DNA of 64,000 nt. It comes from Streptomyces sp. S.PB5 (lineage in GTDB: Bacteria; Actinomycetota; Actinomycetes; Streptomycetales; Streptomycetaceae). Positions 51,370 through 59,928 of the stretch are shown piece after piece. Where the stretch lies: assembly GCF_030403745.1 (NCBI RefSeq), contig NZ_JAQMWP010000011.1, forward strand, positions 186,001 to 250,000. Reading direction: 5' to 3'. The translations under genes and the position numbers were made by a program. A model generated the notes under the pieces. The model saw only the letters and a program-made list of their open reading frames with translations, had not been told where the DNA came from and did no database searches. Position 1 is the first letter of the stretch. Each line of letters opens with the position of its first letter.

Positions 51370-52308
51370 TCACGCCGCGTACAGGCGGCAGGCCACACCT
51401 CCCGCGATCAGCTGCGGCTCCTCGCGGTCGCAGCCGTCGAAGGCGGCCGGGCAGCGCGGGTGGAAGCGGCAGCCGGCGGGCGGGGCGGCGGGGTCGGGCA
51501 CGTCACCGGGGAGTTCGGCGGGCAGGACCCCGGCGCCGTCGGCCCGTGGGACGGCTGCCAGCAGGGCCTTGGTGTACGGGTGCCGGGGAGCGTCCCAGAC
51601 CTCGGCTGTCGGCCCGGTCTCCACGATCCGGCCGAGGTACATGACCGCGATCCGGTCCGCGATCAGCCGTACGACGGACAGGTCGTGGCTGATGAACAGC
51701 AGCCCGGCACCGGACTCCACGGCCAACGACCGCATCAACGTGGCCACTTGGGCCTGCGCGGAGGCGTCCAGGGCGGAGATCGGTTCGTCGCCGACCAGCA
51801 GCCGGGGCCGCGCGGCCAGGGCCCGGGCGATGGCGATGCGCTGGCGCTGACCGCCCGAGAACTCGTGCGGGTAGCGCCCGGCGGCGGATTCCGGCAGTCC
51901 TACGCGGGTCAGGTACCGCTCCGCGGTGGCGTCGTCCGCCGCCTCACCGCGCTCGGCGGCCGTACGGATCCCGTCCGCGATCTGCGCGCCGACCTGCCGG
52001 CGCGGGTTGAGCGAGCCGTAGGGGTCCTGGAACACCATCTGGACGCGGGTGAGGGCGGGGTCGCGCCGCCGTACGCCGAGCGGACGCACCACAGTGCCGT
52101 CGAAGTCGATCCGGCCCTCGGCGGGTGCGGTGAGACCGCAGACCGCGCGGGCGAGCGTCGACTTGCCGCAGCCCGACTCGCCGACCAGTCCGACCACCTC
52201 GCCGGGGGCGACGTCCAGGCTGACGCCCGCCACGGCCCGGACCGGCGGCGCGCCGGAGCGATGGTACTGGACGACGAGGTCGGAGACCGTCAGCAGGGGC
52301 GGGGTCAT
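51370..52308 (-). CDS. oligopeptide/dipeptide ABC transporter ATP-binding protein (DppF/OppF type)
   Basis: A 312-residue ATPase. Walker A is GESGCGKSTLARAV, the signature FSGGQRQRIAIARAL, Walker B LLVGDEPISALD and H-loop FISHD. The C-terminal CRFHPRCPAAFDGC is the cysteine-rich Opp/Dpp tail that can hold an iron-sulfur cluster. It overlaps the upstream ATPase gene by four bases (ATGA). It pairs with that second ATPase to drive peptide uptake. Confidence 0.94.
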   Translation of the reverse strand: MTPPLLTVSDLVVQYHRSGAPPVRAVAGVSLDVAPGEVVGLVGESGCGKSTLARAVCGLTAPAEGRIDFDGTVVRPLGVRRRDPALTRVQMVFQDPYGSLNPRRQVGAQIADGIRTAAERGEAADDATAERYLTRVGLPESAAGRYPHEFSGGQRQRIAIARALAARPRLLVGDEPISALDASAQAQVATLMRSLAVESGAGLLFISHDLSVVRLIADRIAVMYLGRIVETGPTAEVWDAPRHPYTKALLAAVPRADGAGVLPAELPGDVPDPAAPPAGCRFHPRCPAAFDGCDREEPQLIAGGVACRLYAA

Positions 52309-53120
52309 GACGTACTCCTGGAGGAATCGACGGGGCCCGTGGGTGCGTGGTCCGGCAGCGCGTCCAGCAGACTGCGGGTGTACTCGTGTTCCGGCGCGGT
52401 GAGCACCCGGGCGCGCGGTCCCGTCTCCACGATCCGGCCGTGGCGCATGACGCTGACCGTGTCCGCGAGCGCGGACATCACCCCCAGGTCGTGGGTGACC
52501 AGCAGGACGGCGAGGCCCAGGTCGTCGCACAGACGGCGCAGCAGTCGCAGCACTCCCGCCTGGACGGTGACGTCGAGAGCGGTGGTCGGCTCGTCGGCGA
52601 TCAGGACCCTCGGGTCGCAGGCGAGGGCCACGGCGATGGCGATGCGCTGGCGCATGCCGCCGGAGAACTGGTGCGGGTAACGCCCCAGCGCCTCCTCGGG
52701 GTTGGGGATCCGCACCTGGCCCAGCAGCTCAACCGCCCGCGCACGGGCGGCCTTTCGGTCCAGCCGGAGGTGGTGGCGAAGGTGGTCGGTGAGCTGACGT
52801 CCGACGCTCAGCATGGGGTGCAGGCTGGTCGACGGGTCCTGGAAGACCATGCTGATCGCCTTCCCCCGCAGGGAGTTGAGCTCCTTGGGGGAGAGCGTGA
52901 GCAGGTCGGCGGACGCGCCTTCGAGCGTGATCCGGCCACCCGTCCGCGCACCCTGCGGCAGCAGCCCGAGGGCGGCGAGGCCGGTCATCGTCTTGCCCGA
53001 GCCGCTCTCCCCGGCCAGGCCGTGGATCCGGCCGGCCTCCACCACGAGGTCCACACCGTGCAGGATCCGTCCGCCCGAGGGCAGGTCCACGGTCAGACCG
53101 GTGATCTCCAGCGCGCTCAT
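52305..53120 (-). CDS. oligopeptide/dipeptide ABC transporter ATP-binding protein (DppD/OppD type)
   Basis: A 271-residue ATPase. Walker A is GESGSGKTMT, the Q-loop MVFQDPSTSLHPML, signature FSGGMRQRIAIAVAL, Walker B VLIADEPTTALD and LLVTHDLGVMS. The GPRARVLTAPEHEYTRSLL end is the OppD type but stops before the cysteine-rich extension, so it is about 50 residues shorter than many OppD proteins. It overlaps both neighbours by four bases. Confidence 0.94.
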   Translation of the reverse strand: MSALEITGLTVDLPSGGRILHGVDLVVEAGRIHGLAGESGSGKTMTGLAALGLLPQGARTGGRITLEGASADLLTLSPKELNSLRGKAISMVFQDPSTSLHPMLSVGRQLTDHLRHHLRLDRKAARARAVELLGQVRIPNPEEALGRYPHQFSGGMRQRIAIAVALACDPRVLIADEPTTALDVTVQAGVLRLLRRLCDDLGLAVLLVTHDLGVMSALADTVSVMRHGRIVETGPRARVLTAPEHEYTRSLLDALPDHAPTGPVDSSRSTS

Positions 53121-53983
53121 GCCACCCGCTCCTTCTCCGCGCCGAGCGTGCGGGCGGTGCCCGGGTCGAGGGCGTCCCGCAGCGTGTCACCGAGGAAGTT
53201 GAAGGCCAGGACCACGGTGAGGATGGCCAGGCCGGGGAAGACCCCGATCCACCACTTGTCGAACTGCTGGGTGCCCGCGGCCACCATCGAGCCCCACTCG
53301 GGCGCGGGCGGCTTGGCGCCGAGGCCCAGGAAGGACAGCCCGGACAGCAGCAGGGTCGCGGTGCCGATGTCCAGGGTGGCCAGCACCAGCAGCGGCCCGA
53401 GGACGTTCGGCAGCACGTCGACGCGCAGCGACCGCCAGGGCGAGAAGCCCAACAGGCGTCCGCTGAGCACGAATTCGCGGGAGCGGATGCCCATCACCAG
53501 GCCCCGGGTGACGCGTGCGTACGACGGCCAGGAGACGACCAGTACGGCCAGTACGGCGTTCTGGAGGCTGGCGCCGAGCGCCGCCGCGACGACCATCGCG
53601 AGGATGACCGTGGGGAAGGCGAAGACGAGGTCGGCGACGCGCATCACGGTCTCGTCGACCCACCGGCCGAAGAACCCGGCGCAGGCGCCGAGCACCCCGC
53701 CGATGAGCAGGGACAGGGCGACCAGCAGCAGGGCCAGCGGGATGGAGATGCGGGCACCGTGGAGCACCCGGCTCAGGACGTCCCGGCCTAGTTCGTCGGT
53801 GCCGAACCAGTGACCCGCGCCGGGCGCGGCCAGCCTGGGCAGGTCCTGGGCGAGCGGGTCGTGCGGGGCGAGCAGCGGCGCCGCGAGGACGACGACCAGC
53901 CAGAAGACGGTGACCAGGGCGCCGATGACCGCGAGGGGCCGGCGCCAGGCGCTCGGCAGCCGCTTCAGGACGCTGAATCTCAA
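53117..53983 (-). CDS. dipeptide/oligopeptide ABC transporter permease (DppC type)
   Basis: A 288-residue permease. It has the DppC N-terminus with one helix (LAVIGALVTVFWLVVVLAAPLL), the HWFGTDELGRDVLSRVLHGAR motif that is standard for DppC/OppC, and a C-terminal five-helix domain with SGRLLGFSPWRSLRVDVLPN as EAA loop. The start is TTG at 53983, overlapping the DppB stop as TTGA. The frame stays open far upstream, but within the DppB gene. Confidence 0.92.
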   Translation of the reverse strand: MRFSVLKRLPSAWRRPLAVIGALVTVFWLVVVLAAPLLAPHDPLAQDLPRLAAPGAGHWFGTDELGRDVLSRVLHGARISIPLALLLVALSLLIGGVLGACAGFFGRWVDETVMRVADLVFAFPTVILAMVVAAALGASLQNAVLAVLVVSWPSYARVTRGLVMGIRSREFVLSGRLLGFSPWRSLRVDVLPNVLGPLLVLATLDIGTATLLLSGLSFLGLGAKPPAPEWGSMVAAGTQQFDKWWIGVFPGLAILTVVLAFNFLGDTLRDALDPGTARTLGAEKERVA

Positions 53984-55074
53984 CTGACCCTCACCCTCGG
54001 GTCGATCACGCCGTACAGCACGTCCACGGCGAGGTTGACCAGCAGATAGATCACGCCGACCACCAGACCGACCCCCATCACGGCGGGCAGGTCGAGCGTG
54101 GTCGCGCTGCGGTAGGCGTACGCGCCGAGGCCGGGCCAGGCGAAGATCGCCTCCACCAGGACCGTCCCGGACAGCAGCGCCCCGAAGGCCAGGCCTGCGA
54201 CCGTGATGACCGGGACCAGGGCCGCGCGCAGCACGTACTGCGTGAGCACCGTCCGGCCGGGGAGTCCCTTGGCGCGGGCGGCCCGGACGTAGTCCTGGCC
54301 CAGCACTTCGAGGACCGCGGACCGGGTGAACCGGGTCAGCAGGCCGACCGTGTAGGCGGTCAGCACCAGGGCGGGCAGCATCAGATGGCCCACCGCGCTC
54401 CAGAAGACCGGCCACTGTCCGGCCAGCGCAGCGTCGAGCGTGTACAGGCCGGTGACGTCCGGCGGCGCGGTCATGCCGGGGTCGAGCCGTCCGCTGCCGG
54501 GGGCGATGCCCAGGCGGTAGAAGAAGAGGTAGAAGGCGAGCAGCGCCAGCCAGAAGGTGGGCACGGAGACCCCCAACAGGCTGAGCACGCGCAGGAGTTG
54601 GTCGGTCAGCCGGTCCTTGCGCAGGGCCGCGATCACCCCGAAGGCCACGCCGATGACGAGGGACAGCACGATCGCCGTGCCCGCGAGCTCCACGGTGGCC
54701 GGCACCGCCGTGCGCAGATCGTCCAGGACGGCCTGGTGGCTCTGCTGCGACTCGCCGAGGTCGCCCTGGAGCAGATTGCCCAGGTAGGTGACGTACTGGA
54801 GGGGCAGCGGCTTGTCGAGGCCGTAGTGCTCCCGGAACTGCGCGACGATCGCCGGGTCCCCGACCGCGCGCTGCCCGAGGGCGGCGGCGGCCGGGTCGCC
54901 CGGCACCAGGTTGGTGAGGATGAAAGTCACCAGCGTCACGCCCAGCATGAGCAGGACGGCCGTACCGGCGCGCCGGGCCAGGAAGTTCGCGAACGGGTGG
55001 CGGTGCCGGGCGGCGGCGACTCGGTCGCGCAGCCGCCCGGCCCCACCCTTACTTGCTGCCGACGGCCGCGACAT
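53980..55074 (-). CDS. dipeptide/oligopeptide ABC transporter permease (DppB type)
   Basis: A 364-residue permease with the DppB opening FLARRAGTAVLLMLGVTLVTFIL followed by LVPGDPAAAALG, and the EAA-like loop RAARAKGLPGRTVLTQYVLRAAL. Its hydrophobic segments fit six helices. The N-terminal 30 residues are basic and extra compared with the shortest homologues. It overlaps the binding-protein gene by 26 bases. Confidence 0.92.
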   Translation of the reverse strand: MSRPSAASKGGAGRLRDRVAAARHRHPFANFLARRAGTAVLLMLGVTLVTFILTNLVPGDPAAAALGQRAVGDPAIVAQFREHYGLDKPLPLQYVTYLGNLLQGDLGESQQSHQAVLDDLRTAVPATVELAGTAIVLSLVIGVAFGVIAALRKDRLTDQLLRVLSLLGVSVPTFWLALLAFYLFFYRLGIAPGSGRLDPGMTAPPDVTGLYTLDAALAGQWPVFWSAVGHLMLPALVLTAYTVGLLTRFTRSAVLEVLGQDYVRAARAKGLPGRTVLTQYVLRAALVPVITVAGLAFGALLSGTVLVEAIFAWPGLGAYAYRSATTLDLPAVMGVGLVVGVIYLLVNLAVDVLYGVIDPRVRVS

Positions 55075-56635
55075 CGAGCGTCCAGACGGGGTTGTAGGTG
55101 ACGCCGGTGACCGAGGCGGCGGTCACCGTGTGCCGGCTGGGCTGGAGGAGCGGGACGAACGGGCCGGAGGCGTTGAGCTTCGTCTGGATCTGCTCGTACA
55201 GCGCCTTGCGGGCGTCGTCGCCGATGGTCGTGGCCGCCTTCTCGCCCAGCGCGGTCAGCTCCGGGTCGGCGCCCGCCTTCCAGCCGGCACGCAGGCCGAC
55301 CAGGTTGCCGGGCAGGAAGACCAGGTAGTCGCTGGGGTCCGGGTAGTCGGGGCCCCAGTACCAGAGCCCGGCCTCCTCCTTGCCGCTGCGGTACTTCTCC
55401 AGTTCGGTGGTGGTCGGCGCCGGGGCGAGGTTCACCGTGATGCCGACCTCCTTGAGCTGGGCCTGGAGGCGCTCGGCGATCGTCTGCAGGGACAGGCCGT
55501 CCACGGTCAGGTCGCTCGGGTAGCCGAGCGACACCGACGGGTTCTTCAGACCGCTCGCGGCGAGCGCCGCCTTGGCCCCGGCCAGGTCCCTGGAGGTGGC
55601 CTGCGCGGCGGGCAGCGCCCCGAGGAAGGTCGACGGGATGACGCCGGCCGCCTGGACCGAGCCCTTGCCCGCGATGGACAGCAGTCCGGCGTAGTCGACG
55701 CCCTTGCGCACGGCCTCGGCGAACTTCGCGTTCGAGGTGGTGGAGCTGATCTTCTTGTCCTGGTTGAGCAGCAGGAACACCACGTCGGAGGAGGTGCCGC
55801 TGAGCACCTTCAGGCCGCCGGTCAGCCCCTCGGCCTGGTCGGCGGTGAGGTCGAGGGCGATCTGGCTGTCACCGCGCTGCACGTTCAGCTTCTGCGTCGG
55901 TGCCTGGACGTTGCGGATCACGATCTTGTCGTAGGCGGGCTTCGCCGAGCCCGTGTACTTCGCGTTCTTCTCCAGCACGACCTGGGTGTTGGTGTTGAAC
56001 GAGGTCAGCGTGTACGGGCCGGAGCCCGCCGAGTGGGTGTTGAGGTAGGTCTCCGCCTTGTCGGCGGCGGTCGTGGAGCCGCCGTTGGCCTTGACCGTCT
56101 TGCTGTTGAGGATCCCCAGCGCCGGGTTGGGCAGGATGTACGGCAGCGCCGGGTTGGCCTTCTTCGAGGTCAGGGTGATGGTGGTGGCGTCCGTCTTCGT
56201 CACCGTCACGCCGTCGAGGAGGAAGGACGGGTTCCCCTTGAGGCCGATCACCCGGTTCAGGGAGAACACCACGTCGTCGGCGGTGAGCGCGCTGCCGTCG
56301 GAGAACTTCGCCCCCGGCTTCAGCTTCAGCGTGAGCGTCTTTCCGTCCGTGGACTGCTCGTACGTCGCCAGCTCCGGCACGGGCTCGGTGACATCACCGC
56401 CCTTGAAGGTCAGCAGGGTCTGGTAGAGCGCCTTGTCGACGATCCCGCCCGTCGGCTCGAACTCGCGCCCGGGGTCGGCGGTCTTGAGGTTGAACGACGT
56501 GTCGATCACCAGGGTCTTGCCGCCACCGGCGGAACCCGACGTGGACCCGCCGGAGCAGGCGCTCAGGGTGAGCGCCGCAACCGCGAGCAGGGACAGAGCG
56601 GCGGCCGGGGAGGACCCGGTACGTAGTCTCGACAT
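55049..56635 (-). CDS. peptide ABC transporter substrate-binding lipoprotein (family 5)
   Basis: A 528-residue extracellular binding protein. The signal has the lipobox LTLSACSGGS near residue 27, then a Gly/Ser linker. The family-5 domain is clear from LVIDTSFNLKTADPGREFEP, KLKPGAKFSDGSALTADDVVFS and LGYPSDLTVDGLSLQTIAERLQAQLKEVGI (in pieces), and the C-terminal ASGPFVPLLQP. Such proteins bind di- to oligopeptides, nickel or opines. The ATG at 56635 follows GGAG by six bases. First gene of the uptake operon and divergent from the Lrp/AsnC gene. Confidence 0.93.
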   Translation of the reverse strand: MSRLRTGSSPAAALSLLAVAALTLSACSGGSTSGSAGGGKTLVIDTSFNLKTADPGREFEPTGGIVDKALYQTLLTFKGGDVTEPVPELATYEQSTDGKTLTLKLKPGAKFSDGSALTADDVVFSLNRVIGLKGNPSFLLDGVTVTKTDATTITLTSKKANPALPYILPNPALGILNSKTVKANGGSTTAADKAETYLNTHSAGSGPYTLTSFNTNTQVVLEKNAKYTGSAKPAYDKIVIRNVQAPTQKLNVQRGDSQIALDLTADQAEGLTGGLKVLSGTSSDVVFLLLNQDKKISSTTSNAKFAEAVRKGVDYAGLLSIAGKGSVQAAGVIPSTFLGALPAAQATSRDLAGAKAALAASGLKNPSVSLGYPSDLTVDGLSLQTIAERLQAQLKEVGITVNLAPAPTTTELEKYRSGKEEAGLWYWGPDYPDPSDYLVFLPGNLVGLRAGWKAGADPELTALGEKAATTIGDDARKALYEQIQTKLNASGPFVPLLQPSRHTVTAASVTGVTYNPVWTLDVAAVGSK

Positions 56636-56763
56636 GCGTGTCTCCGTGCTTGGGGCAGAGCTGAGGCAGAGCGGGGAAGGGGGGCCGGGCATCGTCGCCG
56701 ACGGCGTGAGGAGAGGAACGCCCTGGACAATTCATCGCCAGGGTGGGGTGAAGCTACACAGAA

Positions 56764-56782
56764 GTTCCAGTGAAGTGGGAAC
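56764..56782. promoter_or_regulatory. GTTCC-N9-GGAAC inverted repeat in the Lrp/transporter divergent region
   Basis: A perfect 5 bp inverted repeat (56764-56768 and 56778-56782) in the 180 bp between the divergent peptide-uptake operon and Lrp/AsnC gene. Length and position suit an Lrp-type site. Confidence 0.4.
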
Positions 56783-56815
56783 CTCTTGGATGAAAGTCTT
56801 GGGAAGGGGTTCTTC

Positions 56816-57454
56816 ATGGGAGATGTGTCCAGAGGCGACTCGTCATCCGGCGACCGGACTGGACGAATCGGCATCGGTCTCACCCTCGACGCCGTCCATC
56901 TGAAGATCCTCGACGTCCTGCGGACCCAGGGCCGGATCTCCGTCGCGGCCCTCGCGCAGCGGATCGGCATCTCCCGGGCGAGCGCCTACACCCGCTTCGA
57001 GGCCATGGTCGACGACGGGGTCATCGAGGGCTTCAACGCCCGCGTCGACCCGGCCCGGGTCGGCCTGGACATCTGCGCCCTGGTCTTCGTGACGGTCCGC
57101 CAGGACATGTGGAAGCAGTTCCGCGCGACCCTCGCGGCCATGCCGGAGGTCGAGTACTGCGCGGTCACCACCGGTCAGCACGACGCCATGATCCAGATCC
57201 GGGTGCCCAACGTGGCAGCGGTGCACCGTCTCGTCACCGAGCGGCTCGCCAATGTCCCCGCGGTGCGGGCCACCGAGACCGTCTTCGTCCTGGACGAGGT
57301 GTTCCGGCGCCCGTACGTCCTGCCCTCCGACGGGCCGGCCGGTGAGGCGTCGACGACCGCACCCGCGGACCCGCCGGGCGCGAGCCAGTTCGGCATGACG
57401 CGGTTCATCCGTGCCAGCGAAGGCCGGGCCGACATGGAGCGGGGCAGCATCTGA
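56816..57454 (+). CDS. Lrp/AsnC-family transcriptional regulator
   Basis: A 212-residue regulator. The helix-turn-helix is LDAVHLKILDVLRTQGRISV with AALAQRIGISRASAYTRFEAM; the RAM ligand-binding domain follows (ALVFVTVRQDMWKQFRATLA, YCAVTTGQHDAMIQIRVPN). A C-terminal extension of about 45 residues after FRRPYVLPSDG is longer than in most Lrp proteins and looks disordered. The ATG at 56816 follows AAGGGG by six bases. It is divergent from the peptide-uptake operon and lies ahead of the LeuA-like operon, so either could be its target. Confidence 0.9.
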   Translation: MGDVSRGDSSSGDRTGRIGIGLTLDAVHLKILDVLRTQGRISVAALAQRIGISRASAYTRFEAMVDDGVIEGFNARVDPARVGLDICALVFVTVRQDMWKQFRATLAAMPEVEYCAVTTGQHDAMIQIRVPNVAAVHRLVTERLANVPAVRATETVFVLDEVFRRPYVLPSDGPAGEASTTAPADPPGASQFGMTRFIRASEGRADMERGSI

Positions 57455-57524
57455 CGGGTAGCCAGTTTGTGTTGGATGCGGGCGAGTTGACCGCCGCGCG
57501 CAGGCACCCACGGGCTCGAATGTC

Positions 57525-57554
57525 TTGACATCCGAGAATCGCGGCGGCTCTAAT
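57525..57554 (+). promoter_or_regulatory. promoter of the LeuA-like biosynthetic operon
   Basis: A perfect -35 TTGACA (57525-57530), 18 bp, and -10 TCTAAT (57549-57554), with expected transcription start near 57561, about 115 bases before the ATG at 57676. This is one of the strongest promoter matches in the window. Confidence 0.65.
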
Positions 57555-57593
57555 TTCCTGCGTGGAGAGGCGAGAGATTCTCGCGCAGGAAAT
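57553..57593. repeat. nested inverted repeat over the LeuA-operon start site
   Basis: Outer arms ATTTCCTGC (57553-57561) and GCAGGAAAT (57585-57593) are perfect over 9 bp. An inner hairpin GCGAGA (57570-57575) / TCTCGC (57579-57584) has a GAT loop. The left outer arm overlaps the -10 box and predicted start site, so it is more likely a DNA operator than an RNA attenuator, although the inner hairpin would be in the transcript. Confidence 0.5.
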
Positions 57594-57675
57594 ACCCATG
57601 TGGACAGCGTAGAGCCCAGTGTGCCGCCGCTCGAGCGTTCGTGAGTAACGCGCAGGTTCGCCAAGGGGAAAATCT

Positions 57676-59409
57676 ATGAAGTCACCATCGCCCGCCCGCA
57701 GTTCGTCCGACGTTCAGCCTTGGTGGAACCCGCAGCAGCCGTCCGGGATGCCGATCCACCGCTACCAACGTCCCGGACCGCTGGAACCGCACCGGCCCCT
57801 CTCGCGCACCTGGCTGGACCGTCCGCTCGACCACGCCCCCCTGTGGAGCTCGGTGGACCTGCGCGACGGCAACCAGGCCCTGGCCAACCCGATGGACCAG
57901 CGGCGCAAGCGCAAGCTGTTCGACCTGCTCGTCCGGCTGGGCTTCAAGGACATCGAGGTCGGCTACCCGTCCGCCAGCGAGGCAGAGTTCGAGTTCGTAC
58001 GTCACCTCGTGACCGGCGATCGTATACCGGACGACGTCACCGTCACCGTCTTCACACCGGCCCGCCCCGACCTCATCGACCGCACCTTCGAGGCGGTCCG
58101 GGGAGCGGACCGTGCCGTGGTCCATCTGTGCCACGCCACCTCCTGCCTGTGGCGCGAGGTCGTCTTCCGGATGACCCCGTCCGAGGTGCTGACGCTGGCC
58201 CGGCAGAGCGCGGAGCGCATGGTGCGGCTCGCGGACCGCGCCGACGGTCAGATCCGGTTCGAGTACTCGCCGGAGACCTTCAACGTCACCGAGCCCGACT
58301 TCGCACTGGAGATCGCGAACACCGTCGCCGAGATCGTCGACGCCACCCCGCAGCGGCCCCTGACGCTCAACCTGCCGAGCACCGTCGAGATGCACGCACC
58401 CGGTGTGTTCGCCGACCAGATCGCGTGGATGCACCACCACCTCGACCGGCGCGACGCGATCATCCTCTCGGTGCACCCCCACAACGACCGCGGCACCGCC
58501 GTGGCCGCCGCCGAATACGCGCTCGCCGCGGGCGCCGACCGCGTCGAGGGCACCCTCTTCGGCAACGGCGAACGGACCGGCAACGTCTGCCTGGTCACCC
58601 TGGCGCTGAACCTGTTCAGCCGCGGCATCGACCCCCAACTCGACCTCTCCGACCTCCCCGGGATCCGCCGGATCGTCGAGGAGTGCAACGAGATGCCGGT
58701 GCCGCCCCGTCACCCGTACGCCGGCGAACTCGTCTTCACCGCCTTCTCCGGCACCCACCAGGACGCCATCGCCAAAGGACTCGCCGGCCTCGACCGGCAG
58801 GCCGCCGAGGCACGGGTGCCGGCCCGCGAACTGCCCTGGGACGTGCCGTACCTGCCGATCGACCCGAAGGACGTCGGCCGCGACTACGAGGCGGTCATCC
58901 GGGTCAACAGCCAGTCCGGCAAAGGCGGTATCGCCCACGTGCTGCGCTCCCGGTGGGGGCTCGACCTGCCGGTGGAGCTGCGGGCCGAGTTCGCCGGGGC
59001 GATCCAGCGGATCACCGACGTCACCGGCGTGGAGGTGGAGCCGGACCGGATCTGGGACACCTTCCGCGCCGAGTACTGCGCCGCGGGCGACCGGTCCGCG
59101 CTTCCCTCCCCCGCTGACGACGCCGACGACCCCGTCGAGCTGCTGCTCGCCGCGGTCCGTGCCCGCGGGGTCCGCGCGGAGGTGGACCAGATGACCCCCG
59201 GCCCGGCCGGACTCGACACCGGCGCCGCGCACGCCTGCTACGCCAGGCTGCTGGTGGAGGACCGCCCGGTCTGGGGCGTGGGCCTCGCCGAGACGCACCG
59301 GGCCGCCGTGGTCCTGGCCGTGCGCGCCGCACTGCACCGCAGCGGTGTCCGGCCCCTCGGAAGCGATCCCACACCGCATCTGGCCGGACCGAGGGGGACT
59401 GCCCGTTGA
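57676..59409 (+). CDS. 2-isopropylmalate synthase paralogue (LeuA-like)
   Basis: A 577-residue Claisen-condensing enzyme that should join acetyl-CoA to a 2-oxo acid. Metal and catalytic motifs are kept: SSVDLRDGNQALANPM and SVHPHNDRGTAVAAAE, with GNGERTGNVCLVTL. Compared with the housekeeping LeuA of actinobacteria as I recall it, the substrate-side segment is changed (HLCHATSCLWREVVF) and the C-terminal regulatory domain is shortened and degenerate, so it probably uses another 2-oxo acid and escapes leucine feedback. The ATG at 57676 follows AAGGGGAA. It heads a tight operon of at least seven genes, which argues for a specialised pathway. Confidence 0.9.
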   Translation: MKSPSPARSSSDVQPWWNPQQPSGMPIHRYQRPGPLEPHRPLSRTWLDRPLDHAPLWSSVDLRDGNQALANPMDQRRKRKLFDLLVRLGFKDIEVGYPSASEAEFEFVRHLVTGDRIPDDVTVTVFTPARPDLIDRTFEAVRGADRAVVHLCHATSCLWREVVFRMTPSEVLTLARQSAERMVRLADRADGQIRFEYSPETFNVTEPDFALEIANTVAEIVDATPQRPLTLNLPSTVEMHAPGVFADQIAWMHHHLDRRDAIILSVHPHNDRGTAVAAAEYALAAGADRVEGTLFGNGERTGNVCLVTLALNLFSRGIDPQLDLSDLPGIRRIVEECNEMPVPPRHPYAGELVFTAFSGTHQDAIAKGLAGLDRQAAEARVPARELPWDVPYLPIDPKDVGRDYEAVIRVNSQSGKGGIAHVLRSRWGLDLPVELRAEFAGAIQRITDVTGVEVEPDRIWDTFRAEYCAAGDRSALPSPADDADDPVELLLAAVRARGVRAEVDQMTPGPAGLDTGAAHACYARLLVEDRPVWGVGLAETHRAAVVLAVRAALHRSGVRPLGSDPTPHLAGPRGTAR

Positions 59410-59912
59410 GCGACACGACACCGCCGGCCTACGTCGAGATCGAACCGGGACGCTTCCGCGAGGACGCAGGCCTGCACTACGAGGACTACGTGGTCGGCCA
59501 GGTCTTCGAGCACCGCCCGGGCCGCACCATCACCGCGACGGACAACATCTGGAGCTCGCTGCTCAGCCTCAACCAGCACCCGCTCCACATCGACGACGTC
59601 TACGCCTCCGGCACCCCCTTCAAGAAGCTGCTCGTCTCCAGCCTGGTGACCTTCGGGATCGTCAACGGCATGACGGTCAGGACGATCAGCCAGAAGGCCG
59701 TCGCCAACCTCGGCTGGGACAAGGTCCGGCTGAACGCCCCCGTGTTCGTCGGGGACACCCTCTACGCCGAGACCACCATCGTCGCCAAGCGCCCGTCCGC
59801 CACCCGGGCGGGCGAGGGCATCGTCACCGTCCACACCGTGGGCCGCAACCAGGACGGCGTCCAGGTCATCGAGTTCGACCGCACGCTTCTGGCCTCCCTG
59901 CGCACCCCCTGA
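59406..59912 (+). CDS. MaoC-like (R)-hydratase/dehydratase
   Basis: A 168-residue hot-dog fold enzyme. The hydratase-2 motif region is LLSLNQHPLHIDDVYA, and KLLVSSLVTFGIVNGMTV follows, similar to mesaconyl-/itaconyl-CoA hydratases. It adds or removes water at a 2-enoyl-CoA. The TTG start overlaps the LeuA-like stop (TTGA), with GAGGGGGA seven bases upstream. In the operon it likely acts on a branched hydroxyacyl or enoyl intermediate made from the LeuA-like product, together with the CitE-like lyase. Confidence 0.88.
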   Translation: MSDTTPPAYVEIEPGRFREDAGLHYEDYVVGQVFEHRPGRTITATDNIWSSLLSLNQHPLHIDDVYASGTPFKKLLVSSLVTFGIVNGMTVRTISQKAVANLGWDKVRLNAPVFVGDTLYAETTIVAKRPSATRAGEGIVTVHTVGRNQDGVQVIEFDRTLLASLRTP

Positions 59913-59928
59913 GAACAGGAGACCCACC

